64,000 nt of DNA from CAYUZU01 sp964448675 (GTDB lineage Bacteria; Planctomycetota; Phycisphaerae; UBA1845; Fen-1342): assembly GCA_964448675.1 (NCBI GenBank), contig CAYUZU010000005.1:204463-268462 (forward strand). The letters are read 5' to 3'. Shown piece after piece: positions 63,951-64,000 of the stretch; positions within the stretch are counted from its first letter, which is position 1; each line of letters opens with the position of its first letter. The notes under the pieces are model-generated. The model was not told the DNA's origin. It was given only the letters and a program-made list of their open reading frames with translations, and ran no database searches. Made by a program: the position numbers and the translations under genes.

Positions 63951-64000
63951 CCCGGATTATTCACGGCTGAATTGAAAAAGCGGCCTTCGTGTGGTTTAAC

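Overview
The window looks like a chromosomal segment of a GC-rich (high-60s percent by eye) member of the Planctomycetota, probably Phycisphaerae-like. The clues are secreted enzymes ending in dockerin-type 'NWRDID' repeats, a Ser/Thr kinase with a DWG instead of a DFG motif fused to a formylglycine-generating-enzyme (FGE) domain, FHA signalling proteins and many large antisense open frames. The class assignment is inference. I see no rRNA, tRNA, CRISPR array, IS element or prophage.

Layout. 1-5.4 kb: the tail of an unknown protein, uvrA, a small membrane-anchored protein and alanine dehydrogenase (ald). 5.4-11.2 kb: a membrane fusion protein and a MacB-like ABC ATPase, then rpsO-pnp with promoter and tandem hairpins, then a cold-shock protein. 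11.4-18.1 kb: an FHA-GAF histidine kinase, a D-lyxose isomerase-like cupin, and a metabolic group of class-III aminotransferase, saccharopine dehydrogenase-like protein and convergent aldehyde dehydrogenase. 18.2-20.7 kb: a large secreted gingipain-like (C25) protein with a dockerin-type tail.

20.8-29.2 kb holds a complete phosphate system on the minus strand: phoB-phoR, then pstS-pstC-pstA-pstB-phoU. A Pho-box-like pair of 6-bp direct repeats with 11-bp period lies upstream of pstS. 29.5-33.4 kb is a dnaG-rpoD macromolecular synthesis operon with a near-consensus promoter and a strong terminator. 33.4-37.2 kb holds a kinase-FGE fusion divergent from an FHA protein.

37.4-42.4 kb is a tightly packed central-metabolism operon: gapA, pgk, rpe, a degenerate histidine-phosphatase fold protein, accD and a LAB_N membrane protein. 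42.5-47.4 kb has a secreted ADP-ribosylglycohydrolase, an MFS transporter and a sulfatase-fold lipoprotein without the formylglycine cysteine. 47.5-53.8 kb is an envelope-glycan block: a GT-C membrane protein, a methyltransferase, a second GT-C protein and a GT9 heptosyltransferase-like enzyme. 54-61.7 kb has a small unknown protein, a subtilisin-like secreted protease with the same dockerin-type tail as the C25 protein, two lipoproteins (one of Ig-like repeats) and a third GT-C protein. 61.9-64 kb has an M42 aminopeptidase and CheW.

The observations most worth following are the shared 71-residue tail on two unrelated proteases, the catalytically degenerate histidine phosphatase inside the glycolytic operon, the FGE and sulfatase domains that both lack their signature cysteine, the Pho box, and a GC-rich, potentially structured 370-bp gene-free stretch between pstS and phoR.
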